DNA of 64,000 nt from Belliella kenyensis (GCF_022549675.1 NZ_JAKZGR010000004.1:124001-188000); one strand, 5' to 3'. Counted from the stretch's first letter, positions 17,400-26,703 are shown. The notes: generated by a model from the letters alone, not told the origin. Numbers and translations: made by a program.

Positions 17400-19667
17400 A
17401 TGTACAGGATTATCTTGTTAATTCTTTGCAGTGTGATCACTCATGTTTCTGTTTTTGGGCAAATTGCTTTACAAGCGGGAGATTTTAGGACTATTGCCTC
17501 AGGAGATTTTGACAATCCAGCCATTTGGGAAACTTGGAATGGGACAGCATGGGCAGCAGCTGTTCAGAAACCAGAAGTAGGAAACAACATCTTTATCGAC
17601 TTCCAAAATGAAGTTAGAATCACTGGAAACGAATCTGTGAATAGTGTTTTTCTAAACGCAGAAGGTTCTACAGGTCGTAAGCTTAATTTGCAGACTCACG
17701 ATCTGAATGTATTTGGTTCATTGAATTTAATGGCTAGATCTGGGACAGACTATAGCCTTATATCAAGCTCCACAGGCATCACGGTTGCTGATTGGATATA
17801 TCCGCTACTTGGAAGAATAGTATTTAGAGGTACTAGCAGAACTGTAGTGACCAGTGCTTCATGGAGTGCGCAAAATACACGGAGTAATTTTACCGTAGTA
17901 TTCGATCCCGACCCCGACCAAACGCTCACTGTAAATGCACCTTTTAAGGCAGGAAGGTTCATTATAGCATCAGGAAGTGTCATCCAAGGTAACTCTCCAA
18001 CCTGTTCTATTTTCTCATTCAACTCTGATCCTGTTTTTTTACCAGGATTACCATTTGGTGAATTCATCATTGAATCAGGTGCATCATTGATCTCAAATTG
18101 CTCAGGACCTACCAATCCAATCATTAGAAGATCTGGATCTCTGCCTGCTTCACTTTTTCAAATTCAAGATGGTGCCAATCTTACCCTTGGTGGCAATATT
18201 CCGTATTTAGAATCAAGTTCCCTAAATTTGGAAGGTACTGTGCAATATATAAGCAATACTGGGACACAACAGATGATGCAGTCCTCCATGGCAGGTACTG
18301 AAAATCCCACAAACTATCACAACCTTTCATTTGCCAACGGTGCTACAAAAGTACTGAGGCCCGCACTATCTGTCTCTGGGAATCTTAGTCGTGTCTCAGG
18401 TTCAATACCTCAAGAGCCAACAGGTGGAACAAGCCTAACGTTCACAGGAAACGCTAACCAACAAGTGAATGGCTGGCCACTAGACCTCACTAATATCACT
18501 GTCAATAAACCCTCAGGTACTATTCGCTTAGATAATGACCTTCGGGTCAAAAATAATCTTACTATGACCTCTGGGAGAATAGACTTTGGCGATAATAACC
18601 TTTTTATCAATACTGCTGGCACAGGTAATTATTCTTTCACAAACGGAAGTTGGCTGAATCTGGCAAATCTGCACTACAATCAAATCCCCAGTACGCTATC
18701 GGTAGGGAATGCTACCTTCCCCTTTGAAGATAGGTATCAGGGAGGAATCAGAGCAGTACAGCTCCTTGGTAACTCTCCTGGAGGTGACATGCACATCCGC
18801 TACACAGAAATACCAGGCTCAAACTGGGATCCAGATTTCAATGACAATGATGGTACTCCTATCATGTACGAGCTTAATTCATATTTCCAAATCTTCACCA
18901 CCAGTAGCAGCTCCTCGGCGCTTACAATGCGCATCTCTGCGGACAACTTGATAGTAGATGATGTGGATGATTTGAGAATCACCGCAAGTGGTCAAGCAGC
19001 AGAGGGAACACACCTGCCCGGAGAAGCACCACTGTGGGCACGTCGGAACCTAGTGTTTGGAGATTTAGACCAGAACATATTCACAATAGGAAGTTATAGG
19101 GTTTTATCCATACTCCCTTTGAAATGGGTTGACATAAATGGATCTCAAGAGGGAAGCACGGTCACCATTAGTTGGCAAGTCGCTCAAGAAAATCATAATA
19201 GATTATTTGAAGTAGAAGAATCGAAAGATAATGTCTTGAATTTTGAAAAAGTAGGTCAAATACCAAGCCTTGGTGATTTTGATAGTTTACGCACTTATCA
19301 ATTTTCATTCACCACGAAATACAGCAGTTTGACTAGATATTATAGGATAAAGCAAGTTGACGAAAATGGAGATTATTCTTACAGTAGTGTCATTAAACTA
19401 AGTGGCCATAGGATAAAACATGAAAGGCCGATGGTGTATCCAAATCCACTGACGAAGCAAAGCACTTTGCAAATACAGCTCCCCTCGCACTTTGATCAAA
19501 GTCTGACAAAGATAATGCTGATCGATCCCCTTGGAGAAGTGATACTGGAAAGTTCAAGCACTTCTTTCCAAAACCTTCTGAGTCAAAAAACTTTAAAAAC
19601 AGGTCTATACCTCATCCAAATTCAACATGGTTATGAGATAGTTGTTGAGAAGTTATGGGTGAGGTGA
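17400..19667 (+). CDS. Secreted protein with C-terminal type IX secretion (Por) sorting domain
   Basis: The product has 755 residues from ATG 17400, whose signal peptide (YRIILLILCSVITHVSVFGQ) is standard. An upstream ATG at 17343 would put 19 extra residues before it and is less likely. The bulk (about 30-580) is beta-rich with repeated 'NLTLGG, NLFINTAGTGNYSF' strands, resembling a beta-helix of adhesin-like proteins. Then comes a WVDINGSQEGSTVTISWQVAQE segment common before sorting domains. The last 75 residues (VYPNPLTKQSTLQIQL ... GLYLIQIQHG) are a type A T9SS sorting domain, so the protein should be exported and cell-surface attached. The substrate is unknown. Confidence 0.88.
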   Translation: MYRIILLILCSVITHVSVFGQIALQAGDFRTIASGDFDNPAIWETWNGTAWAAAVQKPEVGNNIFIDFQNEVRITGNESVNSVFLNAEGSTGRKLNLQTHDLNVFGSLNLMARSGTDYSLISSSTGITVADWIYPLLGRIVFRGTSRTVVTSASWSAQNTRSNFTVVFDPDPDQTLTVNAPFKAGRFIIASGSVIQGNSPTCSIFSFNSDPVFLPGLPFGEFIIESGASLISNCSGPTNPIIRRSGSLPASLFQIQDGANLTLGGNIPYLESSSLNLEGTVQYISNTGTQQMMQSSMAGTENPTNYHNLSFANGATKVLRPALSVSGNLSRVSGSIPQEPTGGTSLTFTGNANQQVNGWPLDLTNITVNKPSGTIRLDNDLRVKNNLTMTSGRIDFGDNNLFINTAGTGNYSFTNGSWLNLANLHYNQIPSTLSVGNATFPFEDRYQGGIRAVQLLGNSPGGDMHIRYTEIPGSNWDPDFNDNDGTPIMYELNSYFQIFTTSSSSSALTMRISADNLIVDDVDDLRITASGQAAEGTHLPGEAPLWARRNLVFGDLDQNIFTIGSYRVLSILPLKWVDINGSQEGSTVTISWQVAQENHNRLFEVEESKDNVLNFEKVGQIPSLGDFDSLRTYQFSFTTKYSSLTRYYRIKQVDENGDYSYSSVIKLSGHRIKHERPMVYPNPLTKQSTLQIQLPSHFDQSLTKIMLIDPLGEVILESSSTSFQNLLSQKTLKTGLYLIQIQHGYEIVVEKLWVR

Positions 19668-19709
19668 GGTTTTCAACATCATCATTTTACAAATTTAATG
19701 TTGAAAACC
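19668..19709. terminator. Hairpin between convergent T9SS-cargo and ddl genes
   Basis: GGTTTTCAACAT (19668-19679) and its exact complement (19698-19709) form a 12-bp stem with an 18-nt loop. It sits directly after one stop codon and 6 bp before the other. The T tract is poor, so termination strength is uncertain. Confidence 0.5.
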
Positions 19710-19715
19710 ATACTC

Positions 19716-20702
19716 TCAATTAAACATCTCTTCAATCAAATCTGTATAGAAATCTTGAATGGGCATTCCTATTGCTTTCACCTGTTGGCTAATCAGACTC
19801 GTTTCTGTTTGTCCAGGTACCGTATTGATTTCGATAAAATAAAACTTCCCTGTCTCATACTCTAAAAAGTAATCGATTCTTACAGCCCCATTGCAGTTCA
19901 ATTTTTGATAAACTTGGGCTATGATCCTATTTACTCTAGAAACCTCCTCTTCAGACATTCTACCAGGGGTAATTTCTTCAGTGACACCAGCTGCATATTT
20001 TGCTTCAAAATCAAAAAACTCTTTACTGCTAACAATCTCAGTTGCTGGCAGCACGGTAGTTCTCCCCTTTGCATGGTATACCCCAATAGAAAACTCTCTA
20101 CCAGATACAAACTCCTCGACAAGTACTTGAGAGTCCTCTGCAAAGGCACTGGCTAAAGCAGCTTGTAGCTCATTAGGTTCTTTTACTTTGGACATACCAA
20201 TACTACTCCCCCCATTGTTGGGTTTTACAAAAAGTGGAAGCCTAAGCTCTTTAAGAATTTGATCCACAGTTTCCTCATCTTGCCGAAAAAGCTGTATAGA
20301 TCTCGCCACAAAAAGGTCTGGAATATCTTGTACAATTGCTTTGGTGTACCCTTTATTCATGGTGATGGCAGAAGTCAAAGCATTGCATGTAGTATATGGA
20401 ATCTTGAGCATATCAAAGTAACCTGCTAACTTTCCGTCTTCGCCAGGAGACCCATGAAGAATATTAAACACCCCATCAAAAGTGATTTTCTCCTCACCCA
20501 GATTTACGGAGAAATCATTTAAATCGATTGGGAATTTTTCACCATCTGGGGATTTATAGTGCCAGTCACCAGGATAAATAAATATCTTAAAAATATCATA
20601 TCGATTATGATCCAAATGTTGTTCAACCACATTTGCGCTTTTCAACGAAATTACAGATTCACCAGTAAATCCGCCTGTTACTAAAGCTATTTTCCTTTTC
20701 AT
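19716..20702 (-). CDS. ddl: D-alanine--D-alanine ligase
   Basis: A 328-residue ATP-grasp ligase that makes D-Ala-D-Ala for peptidoglycan precursors in the cytoplasm. The N-terminal GGFTGESVISLKSA, the central LPLFVKPNNGGSSIGMSKV (ATP-grasp phosphate loop), EEFVSGREFSIGV and the C-terminal IEINTVPGQTETSLISQQ metal-binding segment are all present. The length is normal for the family. It is monocistronic in appearance, convergent with the secreted-protein gene. Confidence 0.95.
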   Translation of the reverse strand: MKRKIALVTGGFTGESVISLKSANVVEQHLDHNRYDIFKIFIYPGDWHYKSPDGEKFPIDLNDFSVNLGEEKITFDGVFNILHGSPGEDGKLAGYFDMLKIPYTTCNALTSAITMNKGYTKAIVQDIPDLFVARSIQLFRQDEETVDQILKELRLPLFVKPNNGGSSIGMSKVKEPNELQAALASAFAEDSQVLVEEFVSGREFSIGVYHAKGRTTVLPATEIVSSKEFFDFEAKYAAGVTEEITPGRMSEEEVSRVNRIIAQVYQKLNCNGAVRIDYFLEYETGKFYFIEINTVPGQTETSLISQQVKAIGMPIQDFYTDLIEEMFN

Positions 20703-20882
20703 TGCTAGAAATATATAATTTATTACCCTAAAACTTCCATTTGATTCAAAACTAATGTAAATTAATTAAAAGTTTGAAATTACTTAAAAATTCATTTTTC
20801 CTGCGCTCTACATTTCAATTGTAACTTCAAATAGCTATCCATAATAATCGAAAAAATTCCTACAAAATTTGGTCACATAAAA

Positions 20883-21767
20883 TCAATCAACCAAATTACT
20901 CAAACGTCTCAACCTATACTCCTTCGGAGATTCTCCTTGTATTCTTTTAAAAACCCTATTGAAATAGGATAAATTTTGAAAACCACTTTGGTAGGCTATT
21001 TGGGCTATGGAAAGATCTGACTCCATTAGTAATTGACTGGCTTGGTGAACTCGAACTTGTGACAAAAAAGCCGTAAAAGTCTTTCCTGTGCGATCTTTGA
21101 AAAATCTACAAAAGGCTTCCTTACTCAAATGCGCCATATCTGCCACTTCACTTAGCTCAATCCCCGTGTGACTTTTGGTCAATATATAGTTCATGACCTT
21201 CCCCATTCTCTTTCCTTCTGTTTCTGTATAATCTCTTTCCGAAATGTATTGATTCAAATTCGTCAAATTTGGAGAGTCCTTAAGTAACTTTAAGATCTTC
21301 AATGCCCTCAATAACTTTTCAAGTCCTTTGACTCCTTTAAAGTGAAGCATCTCTTCACCCAATATTTCCTTGGTTTCATTTAACACCTTATAACTCCCCT
21401 TCACTTGCGACACCCATTTACCAAGTTCAGACAACTCATCCAACTCCAACAGGCTAGGTCCAAACACCTCAAAATCAAAAAACAAAGTATAACTTATGGA
21501 CAATTTCTCATTAGACTCTTCAAAATAAGCTGCATCAGACCTAAACACATGTGGCATATTCGAAGCAAATAAAAACATATCCCCTGGACCAAAACGTCCA
21601 AGATAGTCTCCTACCATCAATTGTCCCTTACCTTCCACTACCAAGGTGAGCTGCCACTGTGGATGCTGATGAAGCTTTTCATAAAAGTGTTTTCTTGAAT
21701 CTATCTGAAACCTTACAAACTCCTTGTTCGATTTTGGAATTTGAAATGAGATGATCTTTCTGGCCAT
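20883..21767 (-). CDS. AraC-family transcriptional regulator, likely of the hydroxyproline cluster
   Basis: The 294-residue protein has an N-terminal cupin-like sensing domain (about 1-110, HQHPQWQLTLVVEGKGQLMVGDYLGRFGPGDMFLF) and a C-terminal AraC double helix-turn-helix (about 188-290). The latter carries the signature IAQIAYQSGFQNLSYFNRVFKRIQGESPKEYR. It is transcribed divergently from the DapA-family gene, with a 241-bp shared intergenic region, and it directly flanks the catabolic cluster. It therefore probably activates the cluster in response to a pathway intermediate (inference from position). Confidence 0.9.
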   Translation of the reverse strand: MARKIISFQIPKSNKEFVRFQIDSRKHFYEKLHQHPQWQLTLVVEGKGQLMVGDYLGRFGPGDMFLFASNMPHVFRSDAAYFEESNEKLSISYTLFFDFEVFGPSLLELDELSELGKWVSQVKGSYKVLNETKEILGEEMLHFKGVKGLEKLLRALKILKLLKDSPNLTNLNQYISERDYTETEGKRMGKVMNYILTKSHTGIELSEVADMAHLSKEAFCRFFKDRTGKTFTAFLSQVRVHQASQLLMESDLSIAQIAYQSGFQNLSYFNRVFKRIQGESPKEYRLRRLSNLVD

Positions 21768-22008
21768 TGCGCAATATTTGATATAATATTAATCAATGAG
21801 ATTGAGAAACCATTCTAAATTGTCAATATAGTATCACAAAGTACTAAATATGTGCAAGCCTTTCTATGAAATTGTTTCTAGTTTTGACAAAGTGAATTAT
21901 TCAATTCCCATATTATAGACTCAAGTCATCATACCGACGCCTTAGGGAATGAATCCGAATAAAAATACTTTGTAAATTACTTTAATAATTCAACCTTAAT
22001 TTCACTAT

Positions 22009-22899
22009 ATGAATTGGCAAGGAGTTTTTCCAGCAGTCACCACAAAGTTCCATCAAGATGGCACTTTGGACATGAACATGTTTTTCAAAAATATAGATGC
22101 CCAACTAGAAGCAGGGGTTCATGGAATCATTTTAGGAGGCACCTTGGGAGAATCCTCTGTACTTTCATTAGATGAAAAAATAAGCTTAACTTCTCAAACT
22201 GTAGAATATGTAGCAGGAAAAGTTCCTGTAATCCTCAACATTGCGGAAGGAGCTACACACGATGCAGTATATTGGGCAAAAAAAGCGAAAGAATTAGGTG
22301 CATCAGGACTTATGATACTTCCCCCCATGCGCTATGCAGCAGATCATAGGGAAGTAGTCACCTATTTCAAAGCAGTAGCTCTAAGTACAGATCTGCCTAT
22401 CATGATCTATAACAATCCCGTTGATTACAAAACTTTGGTAACTATACCCATGTTTGAGGAACTCGCCGAATGTGATAATATCCAAGCCATCAAGGAATCT
22501 ACCAGAGACATTTCAAATGTCACTCGTATGCGCAATAAGTTTGGTGATCGCTACAAGATCCTTTGTGGTGTTGACACCTTAGCGATGGAAGAGCTAGTCA
22601 TGGGAGCAGATGGCTGGGTAGCTGGTCTAGTTTGTGCATTTCCAAAAGAAACTGTGACTATCTACAACCTGATCAAAGCTGGTAAGTATGAAGAGGCTTT
22701 ATTAATTTATCGCTGGTTTTTACCTCTCCTAGAACTAGACATTCATCCCAAACTCGTACAGTACATCAAGCTAGCAGAACAATTGACTGGTATAGGGACA
22801 GAATGGGTAAGGGCTCCAAGATTGACCCTAATCGGCGAAGAACGCATCAGAATCGAAAACATTATCAAACAAGGATTGGAAAACCGACCTATGGGATGA
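22009..22899 (+). CDS. DapA-family enzyme, probable Pyr4H2C (hydroxyproline pathway) deaminase
   Basis: The 296-residue TIM-barrel protein belongs to the dihydrodipicolinate synthase/N-acetylneuraminate lyase superfamily. The Schiff-base lysine sits in NIQAIKESTRDISN (about residue 164) and the catalytic tyrosine in PIMIYNNPVDY (about 135). The GGTLGESSVLS substrate-carboxylate motif is present. It sits with a 4-hydroxyproline epimerase-like gene, an FAD dehydrogenase and a semialdehyde dehydrogenase. The best assignment is therefore delta-1-pyrroline-4-hydroxy-2-carboxylate deaminase (LhpC), which gives 2,5-dioxovalerate. Sequence alone would not separate it from other lyases of the family; the call depends on the neighbours. 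Confidence 0.75.
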   Translation: MNWQGVFPAVTTKFHQDGTLDMNMFFKNIDAQLEAGVHGIILGGTLGESSVLSLDEKISLTSQTVEYVAGKVPVILNIAEGATHDAVYWAKKAKELGASGLMILPPMRYAADHREVVTYFKAVALSTDLPIMIYNNPVDYKTLVTIPMFEELAECDNIQAIKESTRDISNVTRMRNKFGDRYKILCGVDTLAMEELVMGADGWVAGLVCAFPKETVTIYNLIKAGKYEEALLIYRWFLPLLELDIHPKLVQYIKLAEQLTGIGTEWVRAPRLTLIGEERIRIENIIKQGLENRPMG

Positions 22900-23281
22900 G
22901 GATGGAAATTATATGAGAGAGCGTAAAGAACAAGTAGAGGGGCAAGAGTCCAGCAAGAAGTAACAAAAAACGGAATAGGGTACTTACATCTAAAATTCCC
23001 CTTTAGCAATGCGAAGAATAAAGATGACGGAGATGTAGTAAAAACCTCGCAGCAACCTATCCAGAATGTTAGAAATCTGATTGTCTTTATACGATTTAAA
23101 CATATCTAATGCGAGTTTTCAAAACGGGAAAAAGTTGTCGCAAGATCTTAGTGTCTTTGAGTCTTTGTGAGAAAAAAGAAAAAGAACCTAAGAAAGCAAT
23201 ATGATTTAATTTATAGAAAGTGCATATAGAAATTCTTGAATAATCATCAACAATTTCAAAATCACCATACTCCAATAAAAA
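22900..23281. other. Intergenic region between the DapA-family and dehydrogenase genes
   Basis: This region of about 380 bp has no gene. The stretch at about 23140-23172 (CTTAGTGTCTTTGAGTCTTT) looks like degenerate filler of the kind repeated in many Bacteroidota genomes, and the first 70 bp are purine-rich. No promoter or terminator was recognised. The gap weakens the idea of one tight operon. Confidence 0.45.
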
Positions 23282-24730
23282 ATGATAAACTACGACGATA
23301 TATTCAATACCGCACAAGATGCATTTTTACATTTCAAGAAAACTTCTGGGAAAATCAAAGCCAATTTCTTGCGACAAATAGCTTCCAATATCGAAGCTGA
23401 AAAAGACAAGCTAATACCTTTGGCATCCGATGAATCCAACCTTCCAGAAGGAAGAATCACTGGTGAGCTGGGCCGTACAGTTGGACAAATCAAATTATTT
23501 GCTCAAATAGTTGAAGAGGGAAGCTGGCTTGAGGCAGTCATAGATCATGCAGATCCAGAAAGAACACCCGCACCAAAACCTGATCTGAGAAGATTTTTGA
23601 CAGCAATTGGCCCCGTGGTGGTTTTTGGCGCAAGCAATTTTCCGCTGGCCTTTTCCACTGCTGGAGGTGATACTATTTCCGCATTGGCAGCTGGATGTCC
23701 TGTGATCTATAAAGGCCATCCTGCACACCCAAAGACATCCCTATTGGTCGGAAGCTTGATCTCCAAAGCTGTACAGGAAAGTGGTCTACCTTCGGGTCTT
23801 TTTACACATATAGAAGGAGGAATAGATGTCGGACAAGAGTTGGTGAAGCATCCGATAGCTAAAGCCATAGCCTTTACAGGATCCTTTAAAGGAGGCAAAG
23901 CCATATTCGATCTTGCCAATCAAAGAACCGAACCTATTCCAGTCTATGCAGAAATGGGTTCTGTAAACCCAATTATTACATTAGAAAATAAATTAGGATC
24001 TGATATTGAAGGTTTGGCAAAATCTTTTGCAAGCTCACTCACCCTAGGAGCAGGACAGTTTTGCACCAACCCTGGCTTGATTATGGTACCTCAAGTGCAT
24101 GAGAAAACCTTCTCTGATGCAGTCAAAAAAGAAATTCAGGAGATTGCTGCAGCCCCAATGCTACATGAAGGTATTGCAAAGGCCTACTATGAATCGCTTG
24201 ACAAATTAAAAAGCAAAGAAGAACTGGAATGGCTTCATGTAAGCGCTACCACCGACCTGATCAAAGCCCATCCTGCACTGGCCAAAATCAAGGCAATTGA
24301 TTGGCTTAGAGATGATTTATTTCAAGAGGAAGTGTTTGGTTCATTTGCAATTATGGTAGTTTATGAAGGTGCTGAAGAACTACTTTCTATTGCCCAAAAA
24401 CTCCATGGCCAATTGACCATTACGATATGGGGAGAAGATTCAGAGTTAGAACAAAGTGCTGAATTGATTACTATTTTGGAAGAAAAATGTGGCAGGATAT
24501 TATTCAAAGGCGTCCCTACTGGTGTGGAGGTCGGATTTGCTATGCAGCATGGTGGACCATTCCCCTCCACGTCAGATAGCCGATCTACTTCTGTAGGTGC
24601 TTATGCCATCAAGCGATTTGCTAGGCCTATCGCCTTTCAAGACATGCCTGAAAAGTTCCTCCCTGATGCTTTGAAAGAAAGTAATCCTTTGGAAATATGG
24701 AGGACTGTGGACGGTGAGTTTAAGAAATAA
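23282..24730 (+). CDS. Aldehyde dehydrogenase, probable 2,5-dioxovalerate (alpha-ketoglutaric semialdehyde) dehydrogenase
   Basis: A 482-residue NAD(P)-dependent ALDH. The cofactor-binding FGASNFPLAFSTAGGDT and AFTGSFKGG segments, the general base glutamate in YAEMGSVNP and the catalytic cysteine in GAGQFCTNPGL are visible. This spelling of the motifs is typical of the KGSADH subgroup, which oxidises alpha-ketoglutaric semialdehyde to 2-oxoglutarate, the last step of hydroxyproline degradation. The start codon lies at 23282 with no strong ribosome site. Repeat array 1 begins about 50-90 bp after the stop codon. Confidence 0.82.
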   Translation: MINYDDIFNTAQDAFLHFKKTSGKIKANFLRQIASNIEAEKDKLIPLASDESNLPEGRITGELGRTVGQIKLFAQIVEEGSWLEAVIDHADPERTPAPKPDLRRFLTAIGPVVVFGASNFPLAFSTAGGDTISALAAGCPVIYKGHPAHPKTSLLVGSLISKAVQESGLPSGLFTHIEGGIDVGQELVKHPIAKAIAFTGSFKGGKAIFDLANQRTEPIPVYAEMGSVNPIITLENKLGSDIEGLAKSFASSLTLGAGQFCTNPGLIMVPQVHEKTFSDAVKKEIQEIAAAPMLHEGIAKAYYESLDKLKSKEELEWLHVSATTDLIKAHPALAKIKAIDWLRDDLFQEEVFGSFAIMVVYEGAEELLSIAQKLHGQLTITIWGEDSELEQSAELITILEEKCGRILFKGVPTGVEVGFAMQHGGPFPSTSDSRSTSVGAYAIKRFARPIAFQDMPEKFLPDALKESNPLEIWRTVDGEFKK

Positions 24731-24779
24731 TTGAAATGTACTTAGTGAAATACATTGAAATAGATATTGATGGATATTC

Positions 24780-25240
24780 GCTGTGCGATATTGGTAGATA
24801 TTGAAATGTATTCTTGAAATATTGTTGAAATATGCTTCGCTGAAATAGATTGAAATAGATATTTGGCGATATTCATGGATATTCAGTTCTTGATATTTGG
24901 GGATATATGCCTTTGGCGAAATGTTGTTGAAATATAGCTTCGCTGAAATAGATTGAAATAGATATTTGGGGATATTCATGGATATTCAGTTCTTGATATT
25001 TGGGGATATATGCCTTTGGCGAAATGTTGTTGAAATATAGCTTCGCTGAAATAGATTGAAATAGATATTTGGCGATATTCATGGATATTCAGTTCTTGAT
25101 ATTTGGGGATATAGGCCTTTGGCGAAATGTTGTTGAAATATAGCTTCGCTGAAATAGATTGAAATAGATATTTGGGGATATTCATGGATATTCAGTTCTT
25201 GATATTTGGGGATATATGCCTTTGGCGAAATAGCATTGAA
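24780..25240 (+). repeat. 103-bp tandem repeat array 1 (four copies)
   Basis: The landmark GATATTCATGGATATTCAG recurs with its ATTC at 24871, 24974, 25077 and 25180, an exact 103-bp period. Each unit also holds TTGATATTTGGGGATATA, TTTGGCGAAATGTTGTTGAA and GCTTCGCTGAAATAGATTG. Copies differ at only a few bases. The left edge carries a diverged GATATTGATGGATATTCGCTG element that recurs at the right edge of array 2. Because 103 is not a multiple of three, the repeat throws off overlapping ORFs in shifting frames; none is a gene. Confidence 0.95.
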
Positions 25241-25261
25241 ACAATGCTCATCCTTTTGGTA

Positions 25262-25365
25262 AAAAGCTTCGAAAATATATTTCTATTGTATTTCTATCCT
25301 ATTTCAACTTTATTTCTAATGTATTTCAACCTTATTTCTAATGTATTTCAACCTTATTTCATGCA
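25262..25365 (+). repeat. ATTTC-rich short repeats closing array 1
   Basis: Successive copies of TATTTCTAATGTATTTCAAC and variants form the right border of array 1. The GAAAT words that dominate the array are here replaced by their complement ATTTC, so the two ends of the block could pair over a long distance. Confidence 0.7.
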
Positions 25366-25386
25366 CAATCCAAACCGAAATCTCAA

Positions 25387-25421
25387 TTTATGTGTATATT
25401 TAAGAAAAACATACACATAAA
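25387..25421. promoter_or_regulatory. Operator palindrome over the vapBC promoter
   Basis: TTTATGTGTAT (25387-25397) and its perfect complement ATACACATAAA (25411-25421) flank 13 bp and overlap a TATATTTA promoter-like box (25395-25402) and the first base of the vapB start codon. This is the layout expected for autoregulation by the VapB-VapC complex. The leader would be about a dozen bases. Confidence 0.7.
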
Positions 25422-25615
25422 TGAGAACAAACATAGAGATAGATGCAGATTTGATTTCTGAGGCCATGAAGATCACTGGTCATACAACAAAAAAAGCAAC
25501 TGTTGAAGAGGGGCTTAAGTTGATCATTCAATTAAACCAACAAAGTAAAATTAGAAAGTTAAGAGGAAAGTTAACTTGGAAAGGTGATTTAGAAAAAATG
25601 AGACTTGACCAATGA
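25421..25615 (+). CDS. vapB: VapB-family antitoxin
   Basis: A 64-residue antitoxin of the VapB/DUF2191 type. It has an N-terminal ribbon-helix-helix-like DNA-binding segment (MRTNIEIDADLISEAMKITG, KKATVEEGLKLII) and a C-terminal RKLRGKLTWKGDLEKMR tail that is expected to bind and block the toxin. The gene overlaps vapC by 4 bp (ATGA), giving translational coupling. A perfect inverted repeat covers its promoter. The pair lies between two blocks of 103-bp repeats inside the hydroxyproline cluster. Confidence 0.88.
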   Translation: MRTNIEIDADLISEAMKITGHTTKKATVEEGLKLIIQLNQQSKIRKLRGKLTWKGDLEKMRLDQ

Positions 25616-26001
25616 TACTAGTAGATTCGTCTGTTTGGATAGATTTCTTCAATGGAAAAGAAGAGGAACACGTAGAAAAACTATATGATTTTCTTGGGAA
25701 CAAAGTGCTAGTGACTGGAGATTTGATTTTGGTGGAGGTATTACAGGGCTTTAAAAATGACAAACAGTTCCAAATAGCAAAGGAGGCTTTAGAATCCTTA
25801 CCCTATTTCTCTTTATGCTCCAAAGAAACAGCTTTACTTTCGGCAGAACATTATAGAATATTGAGAAAAAAAGGTGTCACAATAAGAAAAACCATAGACG
25901 TAATAATTGCCACATTCTGCATCAGCAATAATATTAAACTTCTTCATCATGACAAAGATTTTTCTGATATGGAAAAGCATATTGGACTACAGGCTATTTG
26001 A
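25612..26001 (+). CDS. vapC: VapC-family PIN-domain toxin (RNase)
   Basis: A 129-residue PIN-domain protein. The acidic metal ligands are all visible: D5 in LVDSSVWIDFF, E42 in LVEVLQGF, D96 in KTIDVIIATFC and D114/D116 in HHDKDF, so the RNase should be active. Known VapC toxins cleave tRNA or rRNA and are neutralised by the partner VapB. It starts within the last codons of vapB. About 25 bp after the stop codon, repeat array 2 begins. Confidence 0.9.
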   Translation: MILVDSSVWIDFFNGKEEEHVEKLYDFLGNKVLVTGDLILVEVLQGFKNDKQFQIAKEALESLPYFSLCSKETALLSAEHYRILRKKGVTIRKTIDVIIATFCISNNIKLLHHDKDFSDMEKHIGLQAI

Positions 26002-26023
26002 ACCGATGAAAAAGATAGATACT

Positions 26024-26345
26024 TGTTGATATTTGGGGATATATGCCTTCGGCGAAATGTTGTTGAAATATAGCTTCGCTGAAATAGATTGGAATAGATA
26101 TTTGGGGATATTCATGGATATTCAATTCTTGATATTTGGGGATATATTCCTTCGGCGAAATGTTGTTGAAATATAGCTTCGCTGAAATAGATTGAAATAG
26201 ATATTTGGGGATATTCATGGATATTCAGTTCTTGATATTTGGGGATATATACCTTCGGCGAAATGTTGTTGAAATATAGCTTCGCTGAAATAGATTGAAA
26301 TAGATATTTGGGGATATTCATGGATATTCAGTTCTTGATATTGAT
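26024..26345 (+). repeat. 103-bp tandem repeat array 2 (three copies)
   Basis: This is the same unit as array 1, in the same orientation, with ATTCATGG landmarks at 26110, 26213 and 26316 (103-bp period). A consistent difference is CCTTCGGCGAAAT where array 1 has CCTTTGGCGAAAT, so each array appears to have been homogenised separately. Together with array 1 it brackets vapBC as direct repeats. Confidence 0.93.
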
Positions 26346-26640
26346 GGATATTCGCAGTGCGATATTTGTGGATATTGACCTTCACCTTAATAAAAGATTT
26401 GAAATATGCTTCGCGAAATAAAGTTGAAATTTACTTCGTGAAATATGGCTTCACCGAAATATATTGAAATCGATATTGATGGATACTTGCAGTGCGATAG
26501 TTGGGGATATTGACCTTAACCTTAATAAAAAGATTTGAAATATGCTTCGCGAAATAAAGTTGAAATTTACTTCGTGAAATAAGGTAGAAATATAGCTTCG
26601 CTGAAATATACTTCGCGAAATATTTCAACCGTATTTCTAT
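26341..26640 (+). repeat. 136-bp repeat, two copies, downstream of array 2
   Basis: A related but distinct unit contains GATATTGATGGATA, TTGACCTT, ACCTTAATAAA, GATTTGAAATATGCTTCGCG and AAATTTACTTCGTGAAAT. It occurs twice, with GAAATATGCT at 26401 and 26537 (136-bp step). Confidence 0.85.
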
Positions 26641-26703
26641 AGTATTTCCACTTTATTTCTATAATATTTCAACCATATTTCTATAGTATTTCAATAATAT
26701 AAC
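26620..26703 (+). repeat. ATTTC-rich short repeats up to the epimerase start codon
   Basis: TATTTCTATAGTATTTC-type words repeat up to 4 bp before the ATG at 26704. Any promoter for the epimerase gene must therefore lie inside repeat DNA or further upstream. Confidence 0.7.

Noticed and set aside
24572-26321. Minus-strand ORFs of about 70 codons with NIPKYLFQSISAKLYFNN
   Set aside because: They are generated by the 103-bp repeat, which is not a multiple of three, so the same words reappear in different frames without selection.
24780-26600. CRISPR array
   Set aside because: The repeat unit is 103 bp without distinct spacers, copies are nearly identical throughout, and no cas genes are nearby.
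24780-26703. Composite transposon carrying vapBC
   Set aside because: No transposase, terminal inverted repeats or target-site duplication was seen; the flanks are direct satellite arrays.
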